A stretch of DNA of 64,000 bases from Streptomyces graminofaciens (GCF_030294945.1 NZ_AP018448.1:8094501-8158500), one strand, 5' to 3'; numbered from the stretch's first letter, positions 26,493 through 35,531 are shown. Notes: a model not told the origin generated them from the sequence alone. Translations and numbers: made by a program.

Positions 26493-27746
26493 ATGGGCGC
26501 GGGTCCCCATGACGGCGGGTGCACATGCGGGGACTGCCCGCACGGGGCGCGTGCGGGACACCGGCGCGCGGTCGCCGAGTTCCTGCTGAAACGTGAGGAG
26601 TTCGCGTCGGGGCAGGGCCTGCCCGCAGCGGTCGCACACTCCCCGTCCGCCTCCCGCCAGTGGGTCTCCGACGAACTCACCCAGTCCGCGGCAGTCGTCG
26701 CCGAGCGCGGCCGGATCGAGGGTGAGGCCTGGCTCGGCCGTCTGTGGCTGCGCACGGCGATCGTCGTCTGGGCCGCCGTCATCACCCTCCTCCTCGTCCA
26801 GGCACTCACCGCGATCGGCACGGGCTGGACGGTCGCGCGTACGGTCGGCCTGCTCGCCGCCCTGCTGGTGGGCGCGGCGCTGACCGGCGCCGGCTATCTG
26901 CACCGGGCCCGTGGCGGCACCCTCGCCCCGGTCATCGGCGAGGACAACCGTCTCTCCACCTCCCGCGCGATCGCGGCGAGCTGGGTGCTGTTCGTGGTCT
27001 TCGCCGTCCTCGTACTGGTGGGCCGCCTCGCCGCCGCCTCCGACCACCGCGAGCGCGAGGCACTCATCGCCGGACTCGAACTTGCCCGCGGCGCCGGCAT
27101 CGTGACCGTCCTGGCCGTCGTCTGCGGCATCGCGGTACTGGTCCGCCGCGTGGTCGGCCTCCGCGTCCTCGGCCAGCGACTGCAGAAGGTGCGGGCCCAT
27201 CGCCCGCGGGCCGCCGACCTGCTGACCGACGACTCCGGTCGAGGCAGCTTCACCGACATCCAGTACGTGATCATCTGCGCCGTCGCCCTGGCCTTCGCCG
27301 CGGTACGGCTGGCCCGCCGCCCCGACCAACTCCCCGACCTCCCCTGGGGCCTGGCCCTCCTCGTCTTGGTCTCGGCTGCCACCTACGTCGCCGGCAAGTA
27401 CGCCGAGGGCGGCCGCCCCGTCATCCTCTCCGTGGTCCGCTCCCGCGAGGCCGGCGACCTCGACGCCCCCATCCGCAACGGCGACGACATCGAGATCCGC
27501 GGCGCCGGCTTCGTCCCCCCGGGCGCCCAGTCCGCCGACCGCCTCTCCCGCATGGTCGTCCGCATCGGCCCCGTCCATGTCCACGTCCCCCTCGTCCCCG
27601 TCGCCGGCGGTTTCAACAACCCCACCGACGCCGTCCTCACCGTCCCCGTCCCCGCCGACGTGGAGCCCGGCAAGGTCGAGGTCCAGGTCGTCACCGCGGC
27701 CGGCGTGGAAACCAACCGCTACGCGATCGAGGTGTCGGCCGACTGA
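26493..27746 (+). CDS. Six-helix membrane protein with C-terminal IPT-like domain
   Basis: A 417-residue membrane protein of unknown function. The N-terminus has a Cys cluster (CTCGDCPHG). About six membrane helices lie between residues 85 and 315. The C-terminal hundred residues, starting PVILSVVRSREAGDL and including DIEIRGAGFVPPG, look like an IPT/TIG immunoglobulin-like fold, probably soluble. ATG at 26493 has GGAGG and GAGGGGG upstream; the in-frame extension to 26151 translates low-complexity DNA and has a poor third-position pattern. The gene stands alone. No name is offered. Confidence 0.75.
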   Translation: MGAGPHDGGCTCGDCPHGARAGHRRAVAEFLLKREEFASGQGLPAAVAHSPSASRQWVSDELTQSAAVVAERGRIEGEAWLGRLWLRTAIVVWAAVITLLLVQALTAIGTGWTVARTVGLLAALLVGAALTGAGYLHRARGGTLAPVIGEDNRLSTSRAIAASWVLFVVFAVLVLVGRLAAASDHREREALIAGLELARGAGIVTVLAVVCGIAVLVRRVVGLRVLGQRLQKVRAHRPRAADLLTDDSGRGSFTDIQYVIICAVALAFAAVRLARRPDQLPDLPWGLALLVLVSAATYVAGKYAEGGRPVILSVVRSREAGDLDAPIRNGDDIEIRGAGFVPPGAQSADRLSRMVVRIGPVHVHVPLVPVAGGFNNPTDAVLTVPVPADVEPGKVEVQVVTAAGVETNRYAIEVSAD

Positions 27747-28240
27747 GGGACGGAGCCGCGGCAGCGGGGGCATGGGACGCGGGCCTGGGATCGCGCGCCG
27801 AGAGTGGCCCTGGCAGGGCAGCGGTGGACACGGCACGCGGCCGGGAACGCGCTCCCCACAGGGCCCCGGTGCTGGGGCGAAGCGGGCTGCGGGGCTGCAC
27901 CGGATACGCGGCTCCATCGGACTGCCGGGCCACGGACTGCCGGGCCATCGGACATTCGGCTCGACCGCGCCGAGGATCAGCTGGCAGGCCCCCACAGGGA
28001 AGCAGCCCGGTGAGGCCTGGGGGCGACGGCCTCGGTTCAGGACGGGACGCACAGAGGCCCAGGCCGGGAGGGGCAAGAGCGGCGAAGGCAGCGGGGGCGA
28101 ACACAGTCACAAACACATCGCCCGCACCAGACGGCCACGAGCCAACAAAAAGGCCGACGCGGCATTGAGCGCCTCCACCCGTCCGAACGTATCGTTCGTC
28201 GAGGGGTCACGGCACAGCGGGCGAGAGGCGGCGCAGACTG
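27747..28240. other. Intergenic stretch upstream of the DoxX gene
   Basis: Nearly 500 bases without a convincing gene; open frames here are GC-rich shadows without start sites. The only clear structure is the palindrome at 28184-28198 before the DoxX start. Confidence 0.5.
28184..28198. promoter_or_regulatory. Candidate operator CGAACG-TAT-CGTTCG
   Basis: A perfect 6-base inverted repeat around a 3-base centre, 42 bases before the DoxX start. The size and position suit a dimeric repressor of TetR or MarR type, but no regulator gene is adjacent. Confidence 0.45.
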
Positions 28241-28771
28241 ATGACTCACAGCATTCGCACGAACACCCACGCCCCCTACGACGGCGGCGGCCGCGACTGG
28301 CGGGACACAGCCACCCGCTACGCCCTGCTACCCCTACGCGTCTTCCTCGGCGTCACCTTCATCTACGCCGGCCTGGACAAACTCACCGACAGCGCCTTCT
28401 TGTCCGACTCCGGCGCCGGCTCCATCGGCGACACGATGCGCGCGGCCCGCGACGCCTCCGCCATTCCGGCCCTCATCGACATGGCTCTCAAGAACCCCGT
28501 GGGGTTCGGCTATGCCATGGCCCTCGGCGAACTGGCCGTCGGTATCGGCACCCTCATCGGACTCTTCGCCCGCCTCGCCGCCGTCGGTGGCGCCCTGATC
28601 TCCCTCAGCCTGTGGCTGACGGTCAGCTGGGCCTCCGACCCCTACTACTACGGCAACGACCTCCCGTACCTCATGGCCTGGCTCCCCCTCATCCTCGCCG
28701 GAGCCTCGATCTTCTCGCTCGACGCGGTCATCCGCTCCCGCCGCAGACGACGACCAGCCGAATACCGCTGA
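28241..28771 (+). CDS. DoxX family membrane protein
   Basis: A 176-residue protein with four membrane helices and the DoxX pattern RVFLGVTFIYAGLDKLTD at the first helix and ALGELAVGIGTLIGLFARLAAVGGAL in the middle. Family members are linked to thiol or redox stress and quinone-dependent oxidation, mostly without a defined reaction. The end is a basic tail (RSRRRRRP). ATG at 28241 lies 42 bases after the palindrome, which may be its operator. Confidence 0.85.
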   Translation: MTHSIRTNTHAPYDGGGRDWRDTATRYALLPLRVFLGVTFIYAGLDKLTDSAFLSDSGAGSIGDTMRAARDASAIPALIDMALKNPVGFGYAMALGELAVGIGTLIGLFARLAAVGGALISLSLWLTVSWASDPYYYGNDLPYLMAWLPLILAGASIFSLDAVIRSRRRRRPAEYR

Positions 28772-29095
28772 GCTCTGGGGGTGGGGTGACCTCGCCCACT
28801 CACGACTCTGCGGCGACGGGCGGTGCTTGGGGTGCCAGGGGGCGTCGGCTGGACTACGAACGCCCCGGGGGAGCCGAAGGGGACCTCGTGGCCCGGAGGG
28901 GACCCCGTGGCACCCCCCACCGCGGGCCAGGGTCACCTCGCAATGCTGTCGCATTCGTCGGGGTCGCAGGATCTGGACGAACGTCCGCTGGGACATGGTT
29001 CGGTCATCACGCGGATGCGCTCTATGGCTCACTTTTCAGTTATTCGTCCATCCGGTGACACTGTGCGTGCTTCCCACCGGGTGGTGCCGCGTTGG
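28772..29095. other. Intergenic stretch between convergent DoxX and small membrane genes
   Basis: About 320 bases between two convergent genes. I see no coding frame with proper start and codon use and no strong terminator hairpin. Confidence 0.45.
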
Positions 29096-29425
29096 TCACC
29101 CCTGCACGCCCGCATCCGGCGGCCGTATGTCCTCCGCTTTCCTTCCCGGCTTGCCTGTCGCTCTTTCTGGTCCTCCCGGCTCTCCCACGCCTCCCGCTTC
29201 CGGTCCGCCCTGGCCGTTCGCCCGCCGGGACACGCGGTGACCGCGTATCGCGTGGTTCAGGAACGCCACCGCCCCCGCGAGGCAGAGCCCGGCGATGACG
29301 AGGGGGAACGCGATGAACCACGGGGTCTTCCAGGCGCCGCCCGCGTCACCCAGGTACAGGACCCCGGTGAGGGCGAGGAAGAAGCCGGCTGTGAGCTTGC
29401 CGGGCCGGACGTCATGACGCGGCAC
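29096..29425 (-). CDS. Small two-helix membrane protein coupled to the PspC/LiaF gene
   Basis: A 109-residue protein with two membrane helices (LTAGFFLALTGVLYLG and FIAFPLVIAGLCLAGAVAFL) and a charged Gly/Arg-rich tail. Its GTG start at 29425 overlaps the last 14 bases of the PspC/LiaF-like gene, which implies translational coupling and a shared job in envelope stress sensing. No domain is recognised. Confidence 0.7.
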   Translation of the reverse strand: MPRHDVRPGKLTAGFFLALTGVLYLGDAGGAWKTPWFIAFPLVIAGLCLAGAVAFLNHAIRGHRVSRRANGQGGPEAGGVGEPGGPERATGKPGRKAEDIRPPDAGVQG

Positions 29426-30941
29426 GGGTCACCTCCGCCTGTCCCACACCGACTTCGAGGTCGACAGTGATCGTGCCACTGTCTTTCAAGCCCTTCACCG
29501 GCGGCAACGTCAACTGCTTGGTCTTGTCCGGCGCCACGTCCACGTCCTCCTTCCCGTCGCCCGGCAACTGGATGTCGCCAAGTCCCACTTCGATGTCGAG
29601 CTTCACAGTGACGTCCGGCGGGACCACCACCTTCACCTTCCCCGCTCCCACCTCCACGCCGGTCGTCAGCGTCTGGCCCTTCGACAGCTTCAGCCGTGAC
29701 AGGTCCAGCGTGCCCACGCCCGTGCCCAACTCGTACCGGGCGGCCACATTCGCCGCCTTCCTCGGTGCCCACTCCGTACGGACCCAGTCGGAGCTGATGT
29801 TCGCAGGGAGCGCCGCCGAGCACGCCAGAAGCCCGGCGGTGACCACGGCCAGGAAGATCGACCCCGCTCCCGTCCTGCCCAGGAACGCGCTCACCGCTAT
29901 CCCCAGGCCGAACACGATCAGTGCGCAGGCCAGACCGGTCTGCAGCGCGGCGGCCGGCTCACGGTCCTCCCAGGTCGCCTTCGCGCTCACGACTCCGGCG
30001 AGCAGCGCGAGCAGGAAGACCCAGCTGCCTATCCAGCGCGGGCCGCGTGGCCTCGGCTCGCGTTCGGTGCGTATGTGCCGGTGCGGCAGCGCGCCCGGAG
30101 CGACCGTGACGGATTCCATGATGTCGCGCTCCCGTGACTCCCGCGGTCCCCACAGATAGCCCGTGCCCCCCACATGGGTGCCGTCCTTGACTATCGGGTC
30201 ACGCCACCAGGAGGGGTAGGAGATGGCGATGGGCGGCGCCTGGGGCTCCGGCGGAGCGTCGGCGGCGGCCTGCGCGGCGAGCGGATCGGGGTCTGGATCG
30301 CCGCGCTGCTGCGACCAGTACCCCGCGCCCGCCAGGAGCAGGGAAACGACGACGGCGAAGGCCAGGATCGTGCTGTTGTTGAGCAGCGTGAGGAACACTC
30401 CACAGCCGACCAGCGCGAAGAGCACGGCCGCCAGGGCATGGCCGTCGACCCGCCCGGTCAGCAACTTGCGAACTTCGTTCTCCTCTTCCTCGTCGTCGTA
30501 CGGCACGAACAGCCAGACGAAGCCGTAGAAGATGAGACCGAGGCCGCCGGTCGCGGACAACACCGCGAGGACGATCCGGAAGATCACCGGGTCCATGTCG
30601 CAGTGCCGCCCGAGCCCGGCGCAGACACCGCCCAGCATCTTGTACTGCCGGTTACGGCGGAACTTGGGTGGAGCGGCGGGAGTGTCGACCGGGTCGGTTG
30701 GATCGGCTCTGCTCCCGGAGGCCCTTTGTCCCGCCGGGCCGGCGGACGCCGTTCGATCCGCGGGTGTACCCGTGCCCGGATGCGTGCCTGTGCTCGCGTG
30801 CGAGTGTGCGGGCGCGCCCTCGTGCGCGCGCGGCTCCTTTGCCGTGCCCGGTGTGGGCGTGGCGTCCTGCGGCTGGGTGTCCGGCCGCTGGGGGGCCGAG
30901 CCGGGGCCCGGTTCCGGTGCCGCGTGCTGGTGATCCGTCAT
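29412..30941 (-). CDS. PspC-domain protein with LiaF-like C-terminus
   Basis: A 509-residue membrane protein. About 95 residues of Thr/Pro/Ala-rich sequence lead to a PspC domain (YKMLGGVCAGLGRHCDMDPVI), then several membrane helices, and a C-terminal beta domain of the LiaF or DUF4097 kind (DLSRLKLSKGQTLTTGVEVGAG). LiaF proteins hold the LiaRS two-component system in check in Gram-positives, and here the divergent neighbours are a PspC-containing histidine kinase and a LuxR-type regulator. ATG at 30941 is chosen because the upstream frame crosses the shared promoter region. Confidence 0.85.
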   Translation of the reverse strand: MTDHQHAAPEPGPGSAPQRPDTQPQDATPTPGTAKEPRAHEGAPAHSHASTGTHPGTGTPADRTASAGPAGQRASGSRADPTDPVDTPAAPPKFRRNRQYKMLGGVCAGLGRHCDMDPVIFRIVLAVLSATGGLGLIFYGFVWLFVPYDDEEEENEVRKLLTGRVDGHALAAVLFALVGCGVFLTLLNNSTILAFAVVVSLLLAGAGYWSQQRGDPDPDPLAAQAAADAPPEPQAPPIAISYPSWWRDPIVKDGTHVGGTGYLWGPRESRERDIMESVTVAPGALPHRHIRTEREPRPRGPRWIGSWVFLLALLAGVVSAKATWEDREPAAALQTGLACALIVFGLGIAVSAFLGRTGAGSIFLAVVTAGLLACSAALPANISSDWVRTEWAPRKAANVAARYELGTGVGTLDLSRLKLSKGQTLTTGVEVGAGKVKVVVPPDVTVKLDIEVGLGDIQLPGDGKEDVDVAPDKTKQLTLPPVKGLKDSGTITVDLEVGVGQAEVTRAAS

Positions 30942-30985
30942 GCGTCCATCGTGACCGGCGAGCCCGTCCGATGGCAGTCGGGATG

Positions 30986-31072
30986 ACCCTGGCCGAACCC
31001 TGATATCGCCCCGGGGATGCGTTCGATCACGGCCGGACCGAAGATCAGGGGCGTCTCGGGGGTCGACCCTGA
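30986..31072. promoter_or_regulatory. Repeated ACCCTGAT elements in the divergent PspC/LiaRS promoter
   Basis: ACCCTG at 30986 and ACCCTGAT at 30997 are spaced 11 bases apart, an inverted ATCAGGG lies at 31044, and another ACCCTGA at 31066. They may be binding sites for the adjacent response regulator, which is inference. Confidence 0.35.
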
Positions 31073-32397
31073 TGCCTCGGTCCGCCATGCGTGTGAACAT
31101 CGATGGCATGCCGGAAGCCGCAGCACTGCCACTCGACACCCCGCGGCCCCCGCGCAAGCTCTACCGCAGCAGCGACGGACGCTGGCTCGGTGGCGTGGCG
31201 CGAGGGCTCGCCGGGCATCTCGGGCTGCCTGTGACCTGGGTGCGGCTCGTGTTCGTCGGCCTGCTGATGGCAGACGGCCTCGGCGCGCTGTTGTATGCGG
31301 CGTTCTGGTTCTTCGTACCGCTCGGTATGGGCGGCGTGGGCAGCCAGCGACCGCCGACCATCACTTCCGACACCTCACCCGACGGCCGTCGCAGACTCGT
31401 GGCCCGCAAGCCGGACCGGGGCCAGATCGTCGCCCTCCTCCTCATGGTCGTCGTGGCGATGGTCTTCGTCGGCAATGTGAATCTGGGCGGGGGTGCCCGG
31501 GCGTATCTGTGGCCGACCGTGCTCGTCGGTGCAGGTGTCGCCCTGGTCTGGCGCCAGGCGGACAACGCGCGACGGGCCCGCTGGGCGGAGGTCGGACGCA
31601 GCAGGCGCACGATCACGCTGCTCCGCACGGTGGGCGGAGTGCTGCTGGTCGCCGCGGGCGTCTCCGGGATATTCGTCCTGCAGGGCTCCGCCGTCCATCT
31701 CAGCGCGGTGCTGCAGGCGGCGCTCGCGGTCCTCGTCGGCATAACGCTGCTCGCCGGCCCGTACCTCGTCCGCATGACCCAGGACCTCTCCGAGGAGCGC
31801 CTGATGCGCATCCGCGCCCAGGAACGTGCGGAGGTCGCGGCCCACGTCCACGACTCGGTGCTGCACACCCTGACACTGATACAGCGCAACGCGGACAACG
31901 CCAACGAGGTCCGCCGCCTGGCCCGAGCCCAGGAGCGAGACCTGCGCAACTGGCTGTACAAACCCGAGGGTACGGGCAAGGACGAGGACGACGAGCCGGG
32001 CACTCTCGCCGAGGCCGTGCGACGCAACGCAGCCGAGGTCGAGGACAAGCACGGCGTCCCCATTGAGGTGGTCGTGGTCGGGGACTGCCCACTCGACGAG
32101 GGCCTGGCCGCGCAGATGCAGGCCGCGCGGGAAGCGATGGTGAACGCCGCCAAGTACGGTGGCCAGGGCGGCGCCGTACAGGTCTACGCCGAAGTCGAGG
32201 GCAGGACGGTCTTCGTGTCCGTCCGCGACCGCGGCCCCGGCTTCGACCTCGACGCGATACCCGCCGACCGCATGGGCGTCAGAGAATCGATCATCGGCCG
32301 CATGGAGCGCAACGGGGGGACGGCACGGCTCCGCGCCGTACCGGACGGCGGTACGGAGGTCGAGCTGGAGATGGAGAGGGCGGAGACCACGTCATGA
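31072..32397 (+). CDS. Sensor histidine kinase with N-terminal PspC domain (LiaS-like)
   Basis: A 441-residue membrane sensor kinase. An N-terminal PspC domain (YRSSDGRWLGGVARGLAGHL) is followed by three to five membrane helices, a HisKA_3 helix with the phospho-acceptor in AAHVHDSVLHTL, and an HATPase domain (AREAMVNAAKYG as N box, then DRGPGFDLD). It should phosphorylate the regulator encoded next, whose ATG overlaps its TGA. The start is uncertain: ATG at 31072, 31087 or 31108 all lack a good ribosome site. It is divergent from the PspC/LiaF gene. Confidence 0.88.
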   Translation: MPRSAMRVNIDGMPEAAALPLDTPRPPRKLYRSSDGRWLGGVARGLAGHLGLPVTWVRLVFVGLLMADGLGALLYAAFWFFVPLGMGGVGSQRPPTITSDTSPDGRRRLVARKPDRGQIVALLLMVVVAMVFVGNVNLGGGARAYLWPTVLVGAGVALVWRQADNARRARWAEVGRSRRTITLLRTVGGVLLVAAGVSGIFVLQGSAVHLSAVLQAALAVLVGITLLAGPYLVRMTQDLSEERLMRIRAQERAEVAAHVHDSVLHTLTLIQRNADNANEVRRLARAQERDLRNWLYKPEGTGKDEDDEPGTLAEAVRRNAAEVEDKHGVPIEVVVVGDCPLDEGLAAQMQAAREAMVNAAKYGGQGGAVQVYAEVEGRTVFVSVRDRGPGFDLDAIPADRMGVRESIIGRMERNGGTARLRAVPDGGTEVELEMERAETTS

Positions 32398-33497
32398 GTG
32401 ACGCGAACGGGGAGAACGGAGCGAGCTGGGTGAACGGCCTTGCCGGTCAGGGTGTTTCGGCTGCCGCGCCGATCGGGGAGCCGGGGAGTCCGGCCGCGCG
32501 GAGCGGTGCGGTGCGACCGGGTGGGTCGGCTGTGGGGGACGCCTCGACCGGTGCGGGAGATTCGCCGGGGGTTGCCGTCCCGGGCGGGGGCGGGGCTGTT
32601 CCGGCAACCGCGTCCACGCAGCCAGCCGGGTCGAGTGCCGGCGAAGCCGCAGCATCTGGTGAGGTCCGTCCGTCTGCCGGAGTGAGCCCCTCCTCCGGAG
32701 GGAGCGTGCCCGACGACGTGAGTGCGTCCGATGAACGCGGTGCGTCCGGTGCGTCCGGTGCGCCTGATGTGGCCGGCGTGGCCGGCGTGGCTGGCGAAGC
32801 CGTGGACTCGGCCGGGGTGAGGGTTTCCCCGCCCGGGCGGCATGTTCGGGTTGTGCTGGTCGACGATCACCGTATGTTCCGTACGGGGGTGCGGGCCGAG
32901 ATCGGGCAGACGGAGCGTACGGGCGTCGAGGTCGTGGGGGAGGCGCCGGACGTCGATCAGGCGGTCTCGGTGATCACGAGCACGCGGCCCGAGGTGGTGC
33001 TGCTCGACGTCCACCTTCCCGGAGGCGGCGGTGTCGAGGTGCTGCGTCGTTGCTCGGCGTTGATGGCGGATGCCGAGCAGCCGGTTCGTTTCCTCGCCCT
33101 GTCCGTCTCGGACGCGGCGGAGGATGTGATCGGGGTGATTCGTGGCGGAGCTCGGGGCTATGTCACCAAGACGATCACGGGCACGGACCTCGTGAACTCC
33201 ATCTTCCGTGTGCAGGAGGGCGACGCGGTCTTCTCGCCGCGCCTGGCCGGCTTCGTTCTCGACGCCTTCGCTTCCACGGATGCGCCGCCGGTGGACGAGG
33301 ATCTGGACCGTCTGACCCAGCGCGAGCGTGAGGTGCTTCGTCTTATCGCCCGTGGCTATGCGTACAAGGAGATCGCCAAGCAGTTGTTCATCTCGGTGAA
33401 GACGGTGGAGTCCCATGTCTCCGCCGTGCTGCGGAAGTTGCAGCTTTCCAACCGACACGAGCTGACGAGATGGGCGACGGCACGCCGATTGGTCTGA
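32394..33497 (+). CDS. LuxR-family response regulator with long disordered N-terminus (LiaR-like)
   Basis: A 367-residue response regulator. The receiver domain has the acidic pair in VLVDDH (near 157), phospho-acceptor Asp205 in LLDVHLPG and Lys in YVTKTIT. The DNA-binding LuxR helix-turn-helix (LTQREREVLRLIARGY to about 350) is at the C-terminus. Unusually, about 150 residues of Gly/Ala/Ser/Pro-rich sequence with short repeats (such as VAGVAGVAGEA) precede the receiver. The start overlaps the kinase stop as ATGA, so the pair is translationally coupled. Confidence 0.92.
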   Translation: MSDANGENGASWVNGLAGQGVSAAAPIGEPGSPAARSGAVRPGGSAVGDASTGAGDSPGVAVPGGGGAVPATASTQPAGSSAGEAAASGEVRPSAGVSPSSGGSVPDDVSASDERGASGASGAPDVAGVAGVAGEAVDSAGVRVSPPGRHVRVVLVDDHRMFRTGVRAEIGQTERTGVEVVGEAPDVDQAVSVITSTRPEVVLLDVHLPGGGGVEVLRRCSALMADAEQPVRFLALSVSDAAEDVIGVIRGGARGYVTKTITGTDLVNSIFRVQEGDAVFSPRLAGFVLDAFASTDAPPVDEDLDRLTQREREVLRLIARGYAYKEIAKQLFISVKTVESHVSAVLRKLQLSNRHELTRWATARRLV

Positions 33498-33511
33498 TCG
33501 CCGGAGACTGC

Positions 33512-33540
33512 GGGCCGGGGCCGGGGCCGGGGCCGGGCGG
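33512..33540 (+). repeat. GGGGCC hexamer run (possible G-quadruplex)
   Basis: CGGGCC followed by GGGGCC three times and GGGCGG, 15 bases after the stop codon of the response regulator. Four or more G-runs on one strand could form a G-quadruplex or act as a structured 3-prime end. Confidence 0.7.
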
Positions 33541-33845
33541 CCCAGCCATCCCGAGCCCTGCCTCAACCGCCCTCCGCCTCAAGCTCGGCCCCAGCCTCGG
33601 CCCCAGCCCCCGACCTCGCTTGCCTTCCTTACTTGCGCTACTCGCCCTCCCCGATCGCCTGCTCACCCTCACCTGCTCCCGTTGCGTCCGCTCGCGCCCG
33701 ACCCCTGCCCCTGTTACTGAGTTCGCCTCGCTCTCGCGTTCGGGCCGACGACACCAGGCCCTGTCCTCGTCGCCGCGCTGCTGGCGACGAAGTCGGCCGG
33801 GGCGCACTACAGCGACCCCCGCGTCGTACCCCCGCTGCCCCGGGA

Positions 33846-33992
33846 ACGTACGACTGGACGGCCCGGCAATGCACGACGGGACGGCCCGCGGACGTACGAC
33901 GGGAGCCTGGCGGTGCACGACGGGAGAGCCTGGCGGACGTACGACGGGACAGCCTGGCGGTGCACGAAACGACAGGAAGGCCCGGCGGTGCG
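33846..33992 (+). repeat. 21-26-base degenerate tandem-repeat array
   Basis: Six or so units built on ACGACGGGA, then CGGCC or GCCTGGCGG, then TGC or ACGT, one after another and ending eight bases before the stop of the convergent NlpC/P60 gene. Two sub-types alternate (ending GGTGC and GGACGT), suggesting growth by double-unit duplication. Confidence 0.75.
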
Positions 33993-33999
33993 CGGTGGT

Positions 34000-35094
34000 T
34001 CACACGACCCGTGTGGCTCCCGCGAACGGCATTTCGTCGAGCGGGGCCACACGTACGGGTGCTCCCGGTCTCGGGGCGTGGACCATCTGGCCGTTCCCGA
34101 CATAGATGCCCACATGGCTGATGCCGGAGTAGAAGAACACCAGGTCGCCCGGGCGGAGTTCGGAGCGGGAGACGCGGTGGCCCGCGTTGATCTGGGCGTA
34201 GGTGGTGCGGGGCAGGGAGATGCCGGCGGCGCGGTACGCGGCTTGGGTGAGGCCCGAGCAGTCGAAGGCGTTGGGGCCGGTGGCGCCCCAGACGTAGGGG
34301 CTGCCGAGCTTCGAGTAGGCGTAGGAGACGGCGCTCGCGACACGGGAGTCGGGGGCCTGCATGCCCGCCGTCGAGGCCGTCCAGGCCGTGGCGGCCACCG
34401 GGGCCGGGCCGTCGGTCATGGTGTCGCGGCCGAAGGAGCGGGAGGCGTGGCCCGAGCCTCCCGCCGCGTCGAACCGGGCCCGTTCCGCGTCGCTGAGCCG
34501 GTCGAGGAGGCGTCGCGCCTCACCGAGCTTCGAAGTGATCGTCTTCTTCTGCTTCTTCAGCTCCGTCTGCTTGATCTTGAGCGAGGCCAGCTCGACCCGG
34601 GCGGCCCCGCGCAGTCGTTCGATCTCCCGCAGCTGCTTCCGTACGCCCGCCACGTCCGTCGCCTGCCGGTTGCCGACCCGGTCGGCGAGGGCGGCGCCGT
34701 CCAGGTACTGGTCGGGATCGCCGGAGAGTGCCAGCTGCCATGAGGGGGCCATGCCGCCGCTGCGGTACTGCGCGGCCGCCAGCGAACCGAGCTTGTCGCG
34801 CTCCGCGTTGAGCAGGTCCGTCCGGCGGGCCGCCTGGTCGCGCAGTTCCTCCAGGTTCTCCTGCGCCTTGTCGGCCTTCTCCTTCGTGCCGTTGTACTTC
34901 TCGGTGGCGACCTCCGCCTCCTCGTACAGCTTGTTCACCTTCGCCTTGACCTGCTCCGGTGTGAGCTGTGGGTCGGCGTACCCGGTGCCGTCGAACCCGG
35001 TCGCGGTCGCCGCGCCCGCGAGCGCGAGCGTGGCGGCGGTCCGAGCCGTGTGACCGCCGAGCGAGCGCTGTCTGGGCTTGCGGTGCGTTGCCAC
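34000..35094 (-). CDS. NlpC/P60 peptidoglycan endopeptidase with coiled coil (RipA-like)
   Basis: A 364-residue secreted protein. A signal peptide (basic start, hydrophobic core about 18-33) is followed by a coiled-coil region (about 45-205, LTPEQVKAKVNKLYEEA and later KKQKKTI). The C-terminal NlpC/P60 domain has Cys279 in DCSGL and His327 in HVGIY. It should cut peptide stems of peptidoglycan outside the membrane. It is a paralogue of the gene at 40872, but its leader shows no ydaO riboswitch. GTG at 35094. Confidence 0.9.
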   Translation of the reverse strand: MATHRKPRQRSLGGHTARTAATLALAGAATATGFDGTGYADPQLTPEQVKAKVNKLYEEAEVATEKYNGTKEKADKAQENLEELRDQAARRTDLLNAERDKLGSLAAAQYRSGGMAPSWQLALSGDPDQYLDGAALADRVGNRQATDVAGVRKQLREIERLRGAARVELASLKIKQTELKKQKKTITSKLGEARRLLDRLSDAERARFDAAGGSGHASRSFGRDTMTDGPAPVAATAWTASTAGMQAPDSRVASAVSYAYSKLGSPYVWGATGPNAFDCSGLTQAAYRAAGISLPRTTYAQINAGHRVSRSELRPGDLVFFYSGISHVGIYVGNGQMVHAPRPGAPVRVAPLDEMPFAGATRVV

Positions 35095-35531
35095 GTGGGG
35101 GCCACGTCCTCTCGTACGACCGCCGTCTGTCCGTACAGACCGCCTGGGGGAGCGGTTGCGCGTCCGGCGGCGGCCCGCACAGGGGGGAGCGGGGCGCCGC
35201 CGGACCTTCTCGGCGGTGGTGGCCGACTGCCGCCCCTGGCCCGGGCGGCGGTGGGGAGCCGGTCACCTGGGGGAGGACGCTAAACCTGAGTGTGACGGCG
35301 GGGTAACGCGTTGTGCGGAAGTGGCGTGGGTCGATCTGGAGTGACCGTATGTGACCGTGAGCCGGTGATGGCGCCGTCTTCTTCAGCGGGGCGATGACCG
35401 ATGAGGTGATTTCGATTCGGGCGGGGGCGGAGCGGTGCTATGGGTGCATATATGCGAGGTCAGTTGCCGGTCGCGGCGTCGGCCGGGCCCCGTGTCCTTC
35501 GGCGCGCGGGCCCGTCATTAGGCTCCGCCCC
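35095..35531. other. Divergent intergenic region with strong hairpins
   Basis: Between the NlpC/P60 gene (minus) and a small membrane gene (plus). On the minus side it holds a hairpin with a 9-base outer stem and GC-rich inner stem (35163-35204) and a perfect palindrome GTCTGT-CCGT-ACAGAC (35125-35140), 30 bases before the NlpC start. No known riboswitch core is recognisable. Confidence 0.5.

Larger units (their letters stand above)
33498..33999. other. Intergenic stretch with G-rich run and tandem repeats
   Basis: About 500 bases between the convergent response regulator and NlpC/P60 genes. It holds a GGGGCC run at 33512-33540 and a tandem-repeat array at 33846-33992. The open frames through it are repeats without start sites; I see no real gene. 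Confidence 0.6.

Noticed and set aside
25950..28076. 708-codon minus-strand open frame
   Set aside because: Mostly antisense of the six-helix membrane protein; only the short hydrophobic part near 26250-26420 deserves a look and is reported separately.
35095..35400. ydaO riboswitch before the first NlpC/P60 gene
   Set aside because: The conserved aptamer pieces seen at 42113-42290 (such as CGACAGCTAAC and GGTAGGCG) are absent.
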